Source: CAVPPA01 sp963841325
GTDB taxonomy: Bacteria > Patescibacteriota > Saccharimonadia > Saccharimonadales > UBA4665
Length of the DNA: 64,000 bases
Assembly (NCBI GenBank): GCA_963841325.1
Contig: CAWJBZ010000002.1
Coordinates: forward strand, 1 to 64,000
Direction of reading: 5' to 3'
The notes under the pieces were generated by a model. The model saw only the letters and a list, made by a program, of their open reading frames with translations, ran no database searches and was not told where the DNA came from. The position numbers were made by a program, and so were the translations under genes. Below, one piece after another: positions 51,861-61,992 of the stretch. How positions within the stretch are numbered: position 1 is the stretch's first letter; every line of letters begins with the position of its first letter.

Positions 51861-53102
51861 TTATTCGTTTCTAAGAGCCTCGATCGGATCCTTACGGGCA
51901 GCTTGCAGGGCTGGTACGGTACCGAATAGCAAACCGATACCCACTGATACTGCAAAAGCTAGAACTAATACCGGCCAATTAATGGTTGGGGTTAGAGTGG
52001 TGAAAATCCGCAAACAAAGGTCTACCACCAGGGATAACATGATTCCGACGAATCCACCGGTCACACTCAGTACGGCAGCTTCGATCATAAATTGCGACAA
52101 TATCTGTCGGTTAGTGGCTCCAACGGCCTTTCGAATACCAATTTCATGCATCCGTTCGGCAATTGACACCAGCATGACATTCATAATGCCGATACCGCCG
52201 ACCAATAAAGCCACTGCGGCTACACCACCAATTAGAGCAGTCAGTAAGTTTAGAATATTATCAGTTACACTTAATGTTTGGCTTTGTTCTAAGACAGTAA
52301 AATTATGTTGCCCACCATGAGCCACTAACAAATTGTTACGTAAATTACTGGCCACCAAACTAGTCTGGTTAGTGTTTTGTGGTCGGGCTAGTATTTCGTA
52401 AATTGGTGAACTGTTATTGGTAATTTGTTCGGCCGTAGTGTAAGGGATAAAGACGGCATTATTAAAATCTACGTCAACCGACAGGGGGGCAGGCTGAAAT
52501 TGGTTAAATATACCTTCTACTACGAACTGTTGCCCAAGTATGGTTAGGGACTGACCAAGCGGAACGTTTTCGCTATATAAAACTTGGGCAACATGTGAAC
52601 CAATAACAACTTTATTGAGGTCAGACGGATCATCACTAAAGAACGCCCCGTATTCCATCCCTTGATGCAGAATATCGGGTAGTTGGGAATTTGTTCCAAT
52701 TACTAATGCATTATAAGGTCGATTAAATTCATTGGAGATGACGTTGCCAGTAACTAAACTGAGCGGTACTACACTGGCAACACCAGCGGTTTTGGATACT
52801 GTGTTGACGTCCTGATTGCTCAACGAACCAATTGTTCCAATATTACCTAATAATCCAGAGTTACTTAACTGATTAATGACTGATTGGGGCAATAGTTGGC
52901 CGGGTCTAATAGTAATTAGGTCCTTGCCTAAATGTTCGGTCTGGGCATTGACTTGTTGCTTTACTCCTTCGCCAATACTGACTACGGTAACGACTGATGC
53001 CACACCGATAATTACACCAAGCATGGTTAGTAAACTGCGAACTTTGTTGCGTCGCAATGTTTTAAAAGCTATTTTTATGTCGCCTTTGGTTAGGGATGCC
53101 AT
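51861..53102 (-). CDS. MacB/FtsX-type ABC transporter permease
   Basis: 413 aa. N-terminal helix with NKVRSLLTMLGVIIGVASVV, a large periplasmic-type MacB-PCD domain, then three C-terminal helices with VGGIGIMNVMLVSI, ERMHEIGIRKAVGAT and an ending ALRNE. Mechanotransmission-type exporter, partner of the ATPase immediately upstream (overlap of 1 bp). Confidence 0.92.
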   Translation of the reverse strand: MASLTKGDIKIAFKTLRRNKVRSLLTMLGVIIGVASVVTVVSIGEGVKQQVNAQTEHLGKDLITIRPGQLLPQSVINQLSNSGLLGNIGTIGSLSNQDVNTVSKTAGVASVVPLSLVTGNVISNEFNRPYNALVIGTNSQLPDILHQGMEYGAFFSDDPSDLNKVVIGSHVAQVLYSENVPLGQSLTILGQQFVVEGIFNQFQPAPLSVDVDFNNAVFIPYTTAEQITNNSSPIYEILARPQNTNQTSLVASNLRNNLLVAHGGQHNFTVLEQSQTLSVTDNILNLLTALIGGVAAVALLVGGIGIMNVMLVSIAERMHEIGIRKAVGATNRQILSQFMIEAAVLSVTGGFVGIMLSLVVDLCLRIFTTLTPTINWPVLVLAFAVSVGIGLLFGTVPALQAARKDPIEALRNE

Positions 53103-53977
53103 TAGACTTGTGCCTTTGGTTGATGCCGGGATCGGCGTCGACGTGATTTAGTAATTTTACGGCGTTTACTTTTTGGTAATGTATTCGATTGAGGAATAGC
53201 ACGCATAATAGCCGAAACGCCGGCCAGATCGTCTTCCTCACTTTTTTTCGGAATAGCATACATACTCTTAAGTGCTCCGCTGGCTACGCTACCAATGGCG
53301 GTTTGTTCGTCAGCCATAATTCCACCGTCCCGCATATACACTACCCGATTAGCGTAACGAGTTAATTCCGGATTATGGGTCACAAATATAACGGTATTAC
53401 CCATTCGATGGACTTCACTTAATAGTTCCATGACTAGTCGGGAACCGGCACTATCCAGATTTCCAGTCGGTTCGTCAGCAATAATTAGTTTCGGATCATT
53501 AACTAGAGCTCGAGCGATGGCAGCACTCTGAATTTGACCACCACTTAAGTGCGCTGGCAGAAAATATTCACGACTTTGTAACCCAACTCGCTCTAATATA
53601 TAACTAGCTTTTTCCAAGCGTTTGGTAAGCGATATACCCTTATAAACTAATGGCAAAGCTACATTTTCGATGACCGTCATTCTAGCTACTAAGTTATATG
53701 ATTGAAAAATAAAACCGATGGTATCACGGCGGATCTTAGCTGCTTGGTTGGGACTTAAGCGGTCTACGTGACGACTATGTAATAGATATTCGCCATGTGT
53801 CGGTCGTTCCAGCATACCAATAATATGCATTAGTGTACTTTTCCCGCAGCCGCTGGGACCCATCACTGCGATAAACTCACCGCTATCAATTGATAGGGTA
53901 ATTTCATCAAGGGCCAACGTGGTGGCTTCGCCAAAGCCATATAATTTACTTATGTTATGTAATTCAATGATCGGCAT
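53102..53977 (-). CDS. MacB/LolD-type ABC transporter ATPase
   Basis: 291 aa. Walker A GPSGCGKST, Q-loop FIFQSYNL, Walker B LIIADEPTGNLDS, H-loop FVTHNPE. The signature reads LSGGQIQSAAIARAL; in this family QQQRVA is usual, so two otherwise conserved residues differ. The last 35 residues form an unusual Arg/Lys-rich tail (KSKRRKITKSRRRRSR). Works with the downstream permease. Confidence 0.92.
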   Translation of the reverse strand: MPIIELHNISKLYGFGEATTLALDEITLSIDSGEFIAVMGPSGCGKSTLMHIIGMLERPTHGEYLLHSRHVDRLSPNQAAKIRRDTIGFIFQSYNLVARMTVIENVALPLVYKGISLTKRLEKASYILERVGLQSREYFLPAHLSGGQIQSAAIARALVNDPKLIIADEPTGNLDSAGSRLVMELLSEVHRMGNTVIFVTHNPELTRYANRVVYMRDGGIMADEQTAIGSVASGALKSMYAIPKKSEEDDLAGVSAIMRAIPQSNTLPKSKRRKITKSRRRRSRHQPKAQV

Positions 53978-54148
53978 AGTGTCTTTAGTTTAAGCGTCCA
54001 GTAGCTTAACGCACAAGTTGTTTTTGCTCATTTCACAACAATATTTTTTATATTCTAATGATTTATCCTCTACCAAATTAAATCTGAGTATAATGACATT
54101 GAGGTTTTTAGTAGAACTTTCATTGGATCTAGTTATTATTGCCAAGCT

Positions 54149-54238
<90 letters not shown>

Positions 54239-54346
54239 AACTGAAATCTTTTATTCCTTTGAAGAATGCGATGCGGTCGGCCGAACAGGGAATGAAGTTG
54301 CAATCATGAATTGCTTGACACCTCCTTCTAGGACTACAATGACATC

Positions 54347-54709
54347 ATGCTAGCGTTTTCAATATTTACTTGGTGGTATGGGCAAGGCTGGTCGGCAGTT
54401 GCTAAAAATATCAGCCAAATTTTATCAGGCATTTCAAAACTATTTTCGGTACCATTACTAATGCGGACTTTGTTCGCTCCCTGGCGTCGGATTATCACTT
54501 ACCCCGGAGCTAGTTTAGATACTAAGTTACGAGCCTACGGCGATAACATTGTCAGTCGGGCTATCGGTTTTATGGTTCGTTTATTAGTACTACTAACGGC
54601 TTTAGTAGCTACTATTTTAGCAATACTTTACGGTGTCCTTGTACTAATTTTATGGCCGATTATTCCACTGGCGGCAATTGCCGCTATTATTAGGGGTGTT
54701 GTCGGATGA
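54347..54709 (+). CDS. Small membrane protein (120 aa)
   Basis: Amphipathic N-terminus with FSVPLLMRTLFAPWRRI, then two C-terminal helices (MVRLLVLLTALVATILAIL, LVLILWPIIPLAAIAAII). Overlaps the Clp-like gene by 4 bp (ATGA), so the two are coupled and probably work together at the membrane. TTGACA and TACAAT boxes lie just before the ATG. Confidence 0.75.
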   Translation: MLAFSIFTWWYGQGWSAVAKNISQILSGISKLFSVPLLMRTLFAPWRRIITYPGASLDTKLRAYGDNIVSRAIGFMVRLLVLLTALVATILAILYGVLVLILWPIIPLAAIAAIIRGVVG

Positions 54710-57090
54710 GCAAAGCTGCGATTGACTTAACAAGCTTGCGAGCCCGCAAAGCTCGCTTGGCTTTAAGATTAGGCACCCATACTTTCAGTATTGGTCTATG
54801 GTTGGCGGTAATATTGATTGCTGGCGGCAGTTTATTATATTCAACTTCCTATCAACGACTGGGCTTTATTGTTTGGGGATTTAGCTTAATCAGCTTGATG
54901 CTCGGGTTATGGTATCGTAATGATCTGGCAAAGTTGCCGCCGCATGGCTCGTCATTAGACGAACGACTGTCCGTAGATGTTTTGGGATGCTTAAAGCCCC
55001 ATCACCCATTGAATCCAAAATTAGTCTGGCAAGCATTAAAAAAACACTGGCAAGTTATTTTTATTTCCAATCATCTGTTATTGCCGGCCAATATCATAGA
55101 AGATCAACTAACTACTAATCAGACAGATATGGATGCCGTCTGGCAAGAAGCTATCCGATTAGCTGATCTGACTCAATCCCAATTAATTGAGCCGGGTCAG
55201 GTGGCAGCAGCTTTACTGAGGACCTCGCCAGCCGTACAAGCTATTTTAGTCCAGCTAAAATCATCGACTGATGACGTCCAGCAAATTGCGCTATGGTTAG
55301 GCCGGATGCTCAGTGGTATCCGAACGGCTAAACCCTATTTTGGCGGCATTGGACGTGATTGGGCTAACGGCTTCATACCTCATTTATCCCAATACGGACA
55401 AAATATTAGTTTATCGATTGAGCGTTCCGGTGCCCATTACGGATGGTTAATGGAGTCTCCGGGTGTCCAAGCTATCAAGAAGTCATTTGCCCAAGGTGAC
55501 TCGGCAATTGCCTTAATTGGTGAGGAGGGCGTTGGTAAAAGCAGCCAGGTTAATGCTTTAGCGCAACTATTGCTTCAGGACAATAATGATCACCGTCTTG
55601 AGCACCGGCAAATTATTAGTCTCAATCCGTCATTAATCCTGTCGCAGGCCCATCACAGTGGTGAATTAGAGCGGATCATTATCACTTTACTGGAAGAAGC
55701 CATTCATGCCGGCCATATTATTTTATTCTTAGACGACGCCCAACTATTTTTCAGAAGCGGTATTGGATCGTTTGACATCACTCAAATATTACTGCCGATC
55801 GTCCAAGCCCGGGCCCTGCAATTAGTGTTGGCCATGACCCCGCGAGATTACCAACAATTAAAAACCGATAACGCGGCCTTTGCCGGATTACTGACCCCGA
55901 TAGTTTTGACTGAACCGGATGAGGCTGGAGTGATGCGAGTTTTAGAGGACACCGCCAGCGGATTAGAAATTCGACACGGTGTTTTGATTGCCTACGACGC
56001 ATTACGCGAAGCTTACCGTTTAAGCGGCCGCTATGAACAAGAGGTGGCTTACCCGGGTAAAGCGATTCGATTGCTTGAACAATCGTTAACTCATACTGAA
56101 AATGGTGTTATTACGGTTGTTTCAGTCCAATCGGCAATCGAACAAACTCGAGGCGTAAAAGTTGGTACGGCTGCACCAGTTGAAGCCGGCCAACTGTTAC
56201 ACCTAGAAGAAGCTATTCATAAGCGCATGGTTAACCAGTCGCGGGCGGTAACGGTGGTAGCCAATGCCTTGCGGCGAGCCCGGGCTGGAGTAGCCAATCC
56301 CAAACGACCAATCGGTAGTTTCTTATTTCTCGGCCCAACCGGCGTCGGCAAGACTGAGCTGGCCCGTTCGATTGCCGCTACTTATTTTGGTGCCGTTGAA
56401 CGGATGATCAGATTAGATATGAGTGAATATCAACAACCCGGTGATGTCAGCCGTTTATTGGCCGGCGGCCAACAGGAAAAAGCCAGTTTAATATTAGCCA
56501 TTCGGCAACAACCATTCAGCGTGGTACTGCTGGATGAACTGGAAAAGGCTCATCCAAATGTTTTGAACTTGCTGTTACAACTGCTTGACGAAGGTCAATT
56601 AACTGATACTGACGGCCGATCCGCCTCATTTAAAGACGCTATTATTATTGCTACCTCTAATGCTGGAGCAAATATTATTAGGGAACAAATCGAACGTGAT
56701 GCGGAGTTAGCTAGTTTTGAGAAGCAATTTATCAATCAATTAATTACCAGCCAACAGTTTAAGCCGGAGTTACTTAACCGATTTGATGAGATTGTTTTGT
56801 TCCGTCCGTTAACGCCACCAGAGCTTTTAGAGGTTGTTTCACTAATGATGTCTGAAGTTAATGCTACCTTAGCTAATCAGAATATTACTGTTGAATTGAC
56901 TCAGGCCGCTGCTCAGAAAGTAGTGGAAACTGGTTACGATCCTCGATTAGGCGCCAGGCCGATGCGGCGGGCTCTACAAAGTATTGTGGAAGATAGCATT
57001 GCTGCCCGAATACTCAGCGGGCAAACTAATCCCGGAGATCATGTGGTACTGGACTTACCGGATATCGATCATAAACTAAAATCAAGCTGA
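54706..57090 (+). CDS. Membrane-bound ClpC/ClpB-like AAA+ ATPase
   Basis: 794 aa. Two N-terminal membrane helices (about 26-46 and 50-68), a Clp-N-like region, AAA1 with GEEGVGKSS near 270 and LFLDDAQLF, AAA2 with GPTGVGKTE near 545 and VVLLDELEKAHP, then a Clp D2-small domain. Unfolds proteins for a protease or disaggregates them, here anchored to the membrane. No IGL/IGF ClpP loop was identified by eye. Walker B of AAA1 is LDDA rather than LDEx. Confidence 0.85.
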   Translation: MSKAAIDLTSLRARKARLALRLGTHTFSIGLWLAVILIAGGSLLYSTSYQRLGFIVWGFSLISLMLGLWYRNDLAKLPPHGSSLDERLSVDVLGCLKPHHPLNPKLVWQALKKHWQVIFISNHLLLPANIIEDQLTTNQTDMDAVWQEAIRLADLTQSQLIEPGQVAAALLRTSPAVQAILVQLKSSTDDVQQIALWLGRMLSGIRTAKPYFGGIGRDWANGFIPHLSQYGQNISLSIERSGAHYGWLMESPGVQAIKKSFAQGDSAIALIGEEGVGKSSQVNALAQLLLQDNNDHRLEHRQIISLNPSLILSQAHHSGELERIIITLLEEAIHAGHIILFLDDAQLFFRSGIGSFDITQILLPIVQARALQLVLAMTPRDYQQLKTDNAAFAGLLTPIVLTEPDEAGVMRVLEDTASGLEIRHGVLIAYDALREAYRLSGRYEQEVAYPGKAIRLLEQSLTHTENGVITVVSVQSAIEQTRGVKVGTAAPVEAGQLLHLEEAIHKRMVNQSRAVTVVANALRRARAGVANPKRPIGSFLFLGPTGVGKTELARSIAATYFGAVERMIRLDMSEYQQPGDVSRLLAGGQQEKASLILAIRQQPFSVVLLDELEKAHPNVLNLLLQLLDEGQLTDTDGRSASFKDAIIIATSNAGANIIREQIERDAELASFEKQFINQLITSQQFKPELLNRFDEIVLFRPLTPPELLEVVSLMMSEVNATLANQNITVELTQAAAQKVVETGYDPRLGARPMRRALQSIVEDSIAARILSGQTNPGDHVVLDLPDIDHKLKSS

Positions 57091-57195
57091 AGCGATTAGT
57101 TTTTATAAAGCGATCAGGTTAAGTGATCAAGCGGCCGCGGTGTTATACTATCGACAGACATCAGGGATAAAAGTTAACTTAAGGCTGGATGATTA

Positions 57196-57996
57196 ATGAT
57201 CAAAATTTACTCATGGAATATTAATGGTATTCGGGCGGTCATCAATAAAGGTTCGCTCAAATCATTTATTGCTACTGAGCAACCGGATATTCTTTGCCTA
57301 CAGGAACTGAAAGCCAAACCTGAACAAGTCAGTATTATGCTCCCTGGTTATGAACAGTTTTGGTACTCAGCTGATAAACCTGGTTACAGTGGCACGGCTA
57401 TTTTTACAAAACTCCAGCCAATCCAGGTGGTGAACGGCTTTCCGCGAGATATTATTGAGCAACTTAAGGTCAGTGGTGATATTTACGGTGATCCAAACCT
57501 TGAAGGCAGAATTGTGGCAGCCGAGTTCGCTAAATTTTGGGTAATTAGCGTATATAACCCTAATGCCAAGGAAGACCTCAGTCGGCTGAAGCTGATTCAC
57601 CAACACTGGAACCCGGCTTTATTGCAATACTATCGAAGACTTGAACAGACTAAACCAGTAGTCATTTGCGGTGATTTGAATGTGGCCCATACTGAACTCG
57701 ACCTCGCCAATCCTCAATCCAATCTTGGCAAAAAAGGTTTTACCGATGAAGAACGAGCCGATTTTCAAGCTTTAATAGCTGCTGGTTTAATAGATACTTT
57801 CAGGCTTTTTAAACAAGGTAACGGTTATTATACCTGGTGGTCACATTTTGCTAACGCCAGAGAACGGAATGTCGGATGGCGGATTGATTACATCCTGGTT
57901 AGTAATAGCCTCAAATCAATAGTCAAGGCAGCCGATATCCATCCCCAAATAACCGGTTCCGATCATTGTCCGGTGAGTGCTGTGTTGGATTATTAA
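57196..57996 (+). CDS. xth: Exodeoxyribonuclease III
   Basis: 266 aa, usual length. Family motifs in order: WNINGIRA, LQELKA, SGTAIFTK, GDLNVAH, and GSDHCPV at the end. Mg-dependent AP endonuclease / 3'-5' exonuclease for base-excision repair. Confidence 0.95.
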   Translation: MIKIYSWNINGIRAVINKGSLKSFIATEQPDILCLQELKAKPEQVSIMLPGYEQFWYSADKPGYSGTAIFTKLQPIQVVNGFPRDIIEQLKVSGDIYGDPNLEGRIVAAEFAKFWVISVYNPNAKEDLSRLKLIHQHWNPALLQYYRRLEQTKPVVICGDLNVAHTELDLANPQSNLGKKGFTDEERADFQALIAAGLIDTFRLFKQGNGYYTWWSHFANARERNVGWRIDYILVSNSLKSIVKAADIHPQITGSDHCPVSAVLDY

Positions 57997-58025
57997 GCTG
58001 TGCTTTGGATTAATTTTCTAGAATA

Positions 58026-58841
58026 ATGGTGAGACATGACCCCCAAGCCAGTTATTGGCACCAACAAAGTTTAGATCAACCGTTGTATCCAGATTTACTG
58101 TGGAGCCGGCCGGAGCGGCGGTCAGCTTCTGGCAAATTATTAATTATCGGCGGCAATAGTTCTGGCTTGTCGGCACCAGCCGAAGCTTTTCAGGAAAGTC
58201 AAAAAGCTGGTATCGGAGAAGTTCGGGTGGTTTTACCAGACGCTCTCAAACGGATTGTCGGCAAAACATTTAGCGCCGGACAATTTGCTCCAAGTACTCC
58301 TAGTGGCAGTTTTAACCGGCAAGCTTTGGCTGAATTCCTAACTCTTAGTCGCTGGTCTGACGGTACTTTGATAGCTGGTGATTTGGGCCGAAATTCAGAA
58401 ACGGCTATTTTGCTCGAACAATTTATCATTAAGTATTCGGGGCAACTGACCGCTACTGATGATACGGTGGATTATTTAATCAACTTACCAACAGTTACCT
58501 TAAATCGACCGGCTACCACTTTAATTATTAATCTGGCTCAACTTCAGAAATTAGCCATCAAGGCAGCTTTTACTACGGCTTTTACTTCTGGAATGGATTT
58601 ACTACGGCTGATTGAAGCACTGCATCAACTAACGGTAACTTATCCATTAAATATCGTAGTCAAACATCTGGGGCAAATAGTGGTCGCTAGCAACGGGGAA
58701 ATTAGCACTACCAAGCTCAAAGTTGATCGTGATGACTGGCAGGTAAAGACTTCTACCGATGCAGCGGTTTGGTGGTTACAAAATAAGTTACAAACTTTTG
58801 CGGCATTAACCAGTGCAATTTATGCCATGGGACAAGCCTAA
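58026..58841 (+). CDS. NAD(P)H-hydrate dehydratase-like (ribokinase-fold) protein, probably degenerate
   Basis: 271 aa. Start GKLLIIGGNSSGLSAPAEA and GEVRVVLPDAL match the N-terminal region of ADP-dependent NAD(P)HX dehydratase (NnrD/CARKD). However, the expected GTGDVL/GSGDVLAG catalytic loop is not visible, so activity is doubtful. It may have a regulatory role or another substrate. GTG at 58842 region is followed directly by tRNA-Leu on the other strand. Confidence 0.6.
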   Translation: MVRHDPQASYWHQQSLDQPLYPDLLWSRPERRSASGKLLIIGGNSSGLSAPAEAFQESQKAGIGEVRVVLPDALKRIVGKTFSAGQFAPSTPSGSFNRQALAEFLTLSRWSDGTLIAGDLGRNSETAILLEQFIIKYSGQLTATDDTVDYLINLPTVTLNRPATTLIINLAQLQKLAIKAAFTTAFTSGMDLLRLIEALHQLTVTYPLNIVVKHLGQIVVASNGEISTTKLKVDRDDWQVKTSTDAAVWWLQNKLQTFAALTSAIYAMGQA

Positions 58842-58848
58842 CAATGGC

Positions 58849-58934
58849 TGGTGGGCGAGGAGGGAATCGAACCCTCAATCTGTTTAGGAACACGATTTTG
58901 AGTCGTGCGCGTATACCAGTTCCGCCACTCGCCC
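58849..58934 (-). tRNA. tRNA-Leu (anticodon CAA)
   Basis: Class II tRNA: acceptor GGGCGAG/CTCGCCC, anticodon loop CTCAAAA, long variable arm, TTCGATT T-loop, encoded CCA. Confidence 0.96.
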
Positions 58935-59011
58935 AGCAGAATAGGGGCATGGCTTCAGAGAAGAGTGTACTATAATTATATCTGTAAAACTAGCATGGGC
59001 TTAATAGACTA

Positions 59012-60328
59012 ATGCATAACGCCAACCCTTTATTTCCAAATAGCGACAACGACACGCCACCACCGGATAATAGTTATCTACTACCTAAACAACAACCCAA
59101 GACACAATCGCCTAGTGGCAGTGTTCAGGGAGCTAAGGTAGCCGCTGATCTGATTCGCGAAAAATTAGCCCGGATTTATGCTCAAGAACCCGATCCACTA
59201 GCTGAGGAACGTGAAGCGGCGGTCATTAAACCCCGCAGTAAACATCAGCAATTCATGTATCAATTGAGTACTTCCGGTAAGAGCTTGGCTGACATTCAAA
59301 CCGAGTGGCACAAATATTATGCCGATCTGCCTGACCATGAAAAACATGAAGTCTGGCAAGAATTCTATGAGGATTACGCGGCCAGCCAACCAGGACATAT
59401 TCACCACCCATATTCAACTACGCATTTACCGCAAATTCATCAGGCCAGCGCTAGCTATCATCCAATCCATCAGCCAACAGCGATAGCCGGTATACCGACA
59501 ATGGTAGTTTCCGCTCCGCAACCTGAAGCACTCACCCAAACCAAGACTAGCAATACCGCTTCAATCCGGCAAAAAATACGGGATAAAGTAACTGCTGGCG
59601 GGCGACTGAAGGCTAAACATCATTTACAATCTCTTGGATTCGGTATTGCTGTTGGTCTAGTAGTCCTAATTATTTTCATGTTTAGCTTTTTTAACGAAGT
59701 ATTTATCACGCCGTTCATCCAACCCAGCCGGACTTCTAGTGCCACACCGATAATTATCGACCCCAGTAGTGTAACGGTCAGTAGCACACCTCAAGTCATT
59801 ATCACCAAAATTAATGTCGATATACCGGTCGACTTTACCGAAACCAGTACCAATGAGGCAGTTATTGAGAGTGATCTGAATAGCGGCATCGTCCATTACC
59901 CAACTACCGTTTTACCGGGCCAAATCGGCAATACCGCTTATTTCGGGCACTCCAGTAATAACATCTTTAATCCTGGCAAGTACAAGTTCGCTTTTGTGTT
60001 GTTGCACACCATAGTGCCGGGCGATACCTTTTATATTGTTTATAATGGCCAGGTATTTATATACAAGGTCTTCGAGCGAGAAATCGTCAGTCCGACTGAT
60101 GTCGCTGTGTTAAGTAATGTCCCTGACCATCTAGCAACCGCTACTTTAATCACTTGTGACCCGCCGGGTACCAGTATTAACCGTCTAATTGTAGTCGGTG
60201 ATCAGATCAGTCCAGTTCCAGCCAATAACAGTGGTGGCAATAATACTTCCGCTTCGTTATCACCCGCGACCCAATTACCCGGAAATGGACCATCTTTGTG
60301 GAGTCGTTTATGGAACTGGTTATTTTAG
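59012..60328 (+). CDS. Sortase with long cytoplasmic N-terminus
   Basis: 438 aa. Residues 1-205 are polar with a His/Pro-rich stretch, then a membrane helix (about 210-229, GIAVGLVVLIIFMFSFF), then the sortase beta-barrel. Catalytic His in YFGHSS (about 313), Cys in LITCDPPG (about 382), Arg in INRLIV just after. Transpeptidase that attaches LPxTG-like proteins to the wall; the DUF11 protein at 41136 (LVNTG) is a candidate substrate. Confidence 0.9.
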   Translation: MHNANPLFPNSDNDTPPPDNSYLLPKQQPKTQSPSGSVQGAKVAADLIREKLARIYAQEPDPLAEEREAAVIKPRSKHQQFMYQLSTSGKSLADIQTEWHKYYADLPDHEKHEVWQEFYEDYAASQPGHIHHPYSTTHLPQIHQASASYHPIHQPTAIAGIPTMVVSAPQPEALTQTKTSNTASIRQKIRDKVTAGGRLKAKHHLQSLGFGIAVGLVVLIIFMFSFFNEVFITPFIQPSRTSSATPIIIDPSSVTVSSTPQVIITKINVDIPVDFTETSTNEAVIESDLNSGIVHYPTTVLPGQIGNTAYFGHSSNNIFNPGKYKFAFVLLHTIVPGDTFYIVYNGQVFIYKVFEREIVSPTDVAVLSNVPDHLATATLITCDPPGTSINRLIVVGDQISPVPANNSGGNNTSASLSPATQLPGNGPSLWSRLWNWLF

Positions 60329-60340
60329 ATAGTCGTCCAG

Positions 60341-61834
60341 TTAGATGTCGGCCGGGGTTAGTAGCGGTGTTGAAGTCAGTAGCTCATGACCTGGTTCTGT
60401 AGATGACGGCACTAAGGCCAATAGATACTTATAGCTGGGATCAAAGTAGGGCGGAAACTGCGGGTCGGCCGAAACCAGGACTTGATGGTTACTGCCATCA
60501 TAATCAAACACATTTAATTGACCGTGACTGACATAAATTAGTTGGGCACCGTTCATCCAAGTCAAGTGTGTCTGCGGAGCATCTAAGGTATCCGGTAACG
60601 CATAGTTATAAGCTTGGGTGTTTTCGATATCATAAATGCCAACATTTAAACTGTTTTCAAATAAAATATATTGGCCGTTTCCAGAGAATGACAGGTAGTT
60701 TGGTGCGGTGATCCGGAAGGCTTGAATTGGCACCGGTAAACTATTTTGTTGATTAGTAGTCTGGCTAGCCGAGTTTTCGTAGATGTAAGCAGCATTTTCA
60801 CTGCTGGCCGCAATGGCTACATATAAATTACCGTTATAGGTTGTAAGGTTGAGTAAATAATTAGTATTAGTGGCAGCATGACGGATGACATAAGTGTTAC
60901 TGCCGTTGTAATAATCAACATTGACTTCGGCAGTATTGTCCGGATCAGGCGTGACATAAAGTAGATTATTACTGCCGTAAGCTGTAAAAGCCAGTACTTT
61001 GTTGACATAAGGTTGAAGCTGGGGCGCACTCAAAGAATCTTGGTAGAGGGTATTGGTGGTGGTGTCTAGTACTAAATATTGATTAGACAATTCGTTAGCT
61101 AATTGAACAGCATACCCGGTAGTCGGTAAAGCTAATTGTTGGGTTAGATTTACTGACTGATCCGGAGCGCTAATATCCAATAGGATGTATTCGGTGTTAC
61201 CGCCGTAAAGATGCTTCAGTAGAACATAGGAGTTATCGCTTGACCAACCAACCGCTTGTAAACTTTGCGCTGCAGTGGAGGCGGTTAATAATCCGTTCGG
61301 TAAACTGATGGTAGTTGGTGGTAGCTGCGGGCTATTTAAATCATAAAGATCAAAGGTGCTTAAAGAATTAGTTTGGGCTATTACTAACCAACGTTGATCC
61401 AAGCTTTGAGTGATCAAAGTTGGGGCAGTGGCATAATCATGAACAGTAGAAGTGGTCAAGTTTGTGGGAAATAAAAATGGATATTCATAGTAGACTATCT
61501 GACCGCCCGGAACGACAATAGTTCGTTGCCAACTGCGATAACCAGTGCGTTGCAATTTAATGTTATAGGTTCCGGACTGTAGCAAAAGGCGGGTATCAGT
61601 ACTGCTGCTAGATAGTAAACCATTAACATATATTTGAGCCGGGTTAGGAGTGGTCGACAAATAGATCATGCCATCTTGAATTACCTGACCGTTTTTATAA
61701 CTAAATCCATAGGCAATAAATATCACAATAGTAGTAGTTAAAATAAGTGCCAAACCGACCAGGAAGTAGCCAATAATCACCATAATGCTATACCGCCGGC
61801 GTTGTTCAGGATTCATAAAATCAATAGTTTCCAC
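60341..61834 (-). CDS. PEGA-domain membrane protein with propeller-like C-terminus
   Basis: 497 aa (an ATG 6 codons in is equally possible). One membrane helix (about 15-40), a PEGA domain (about 50-118; NPAQIYVNGLLSSS, GYRSWQRTIVVPGGQ), then about 370 residues of repeated beta units that read like a WD40/TolB-type propeller. Probably external, wall- or glycan-binding. Convergent with the sortase gene, 12 bp between stops. Confidence 0.8.
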   Translation of the reverse strand: METIDFMNPEQRRRYSIMVIIGYFLVGLALILTTTIVIFIAYGFSYKNGQVIQDGMIYLSTTPNPAQIYVNGLLSSSSTDTRLLLQSGTYNIKLQRTGYRSWQRTIVVPGGQIVYYEYPFLFPTNLTTSTVHDYATAPTLITQSLDQRWLVIAQTNSLSTFDLYDLNSPQLPPTTISLPNGLLTASTAAQSLQAVGWSSDNSYVLLKHLYGGNTEYILLDISAPDQSVNLTQQLALPTTGYAVQLANELSNQYLVLDTTTNTLYQDSLSAPQLQPYVNKVLAFTAYGSNNLLYVTPDPDNTAEVNVDYYNGSNTYVIRHAATNTNYLLNLTTYNGNLYVAIAASSENAAYIYENSASQTTNQQNSLPVPIQAFRITAPNYLSFSGNGQYILFENSLNVGIYDIENTQAYNYALPDTLDAPQTHLTWMNGAQLIYVSHGQLNVFDYDGSNHQVLVSADPQFPPYFDPSYKYLLALVPSSTEPGHELLTSTPLLTPADI

Positions 61835-61992
61835 GATTTAGCCCTTATCTAATTAAAGGAGTCCATAACTAATAATCAGTGAATAATTTTGGGTATTCGA
61901 CCGTAGCTATTATGGAACCTCTTGCATTATATACGCAAGAGGGACTAAGATAAGAATATTCCGCTTAAGCGAACCAGGGATAACAAAGAGAC

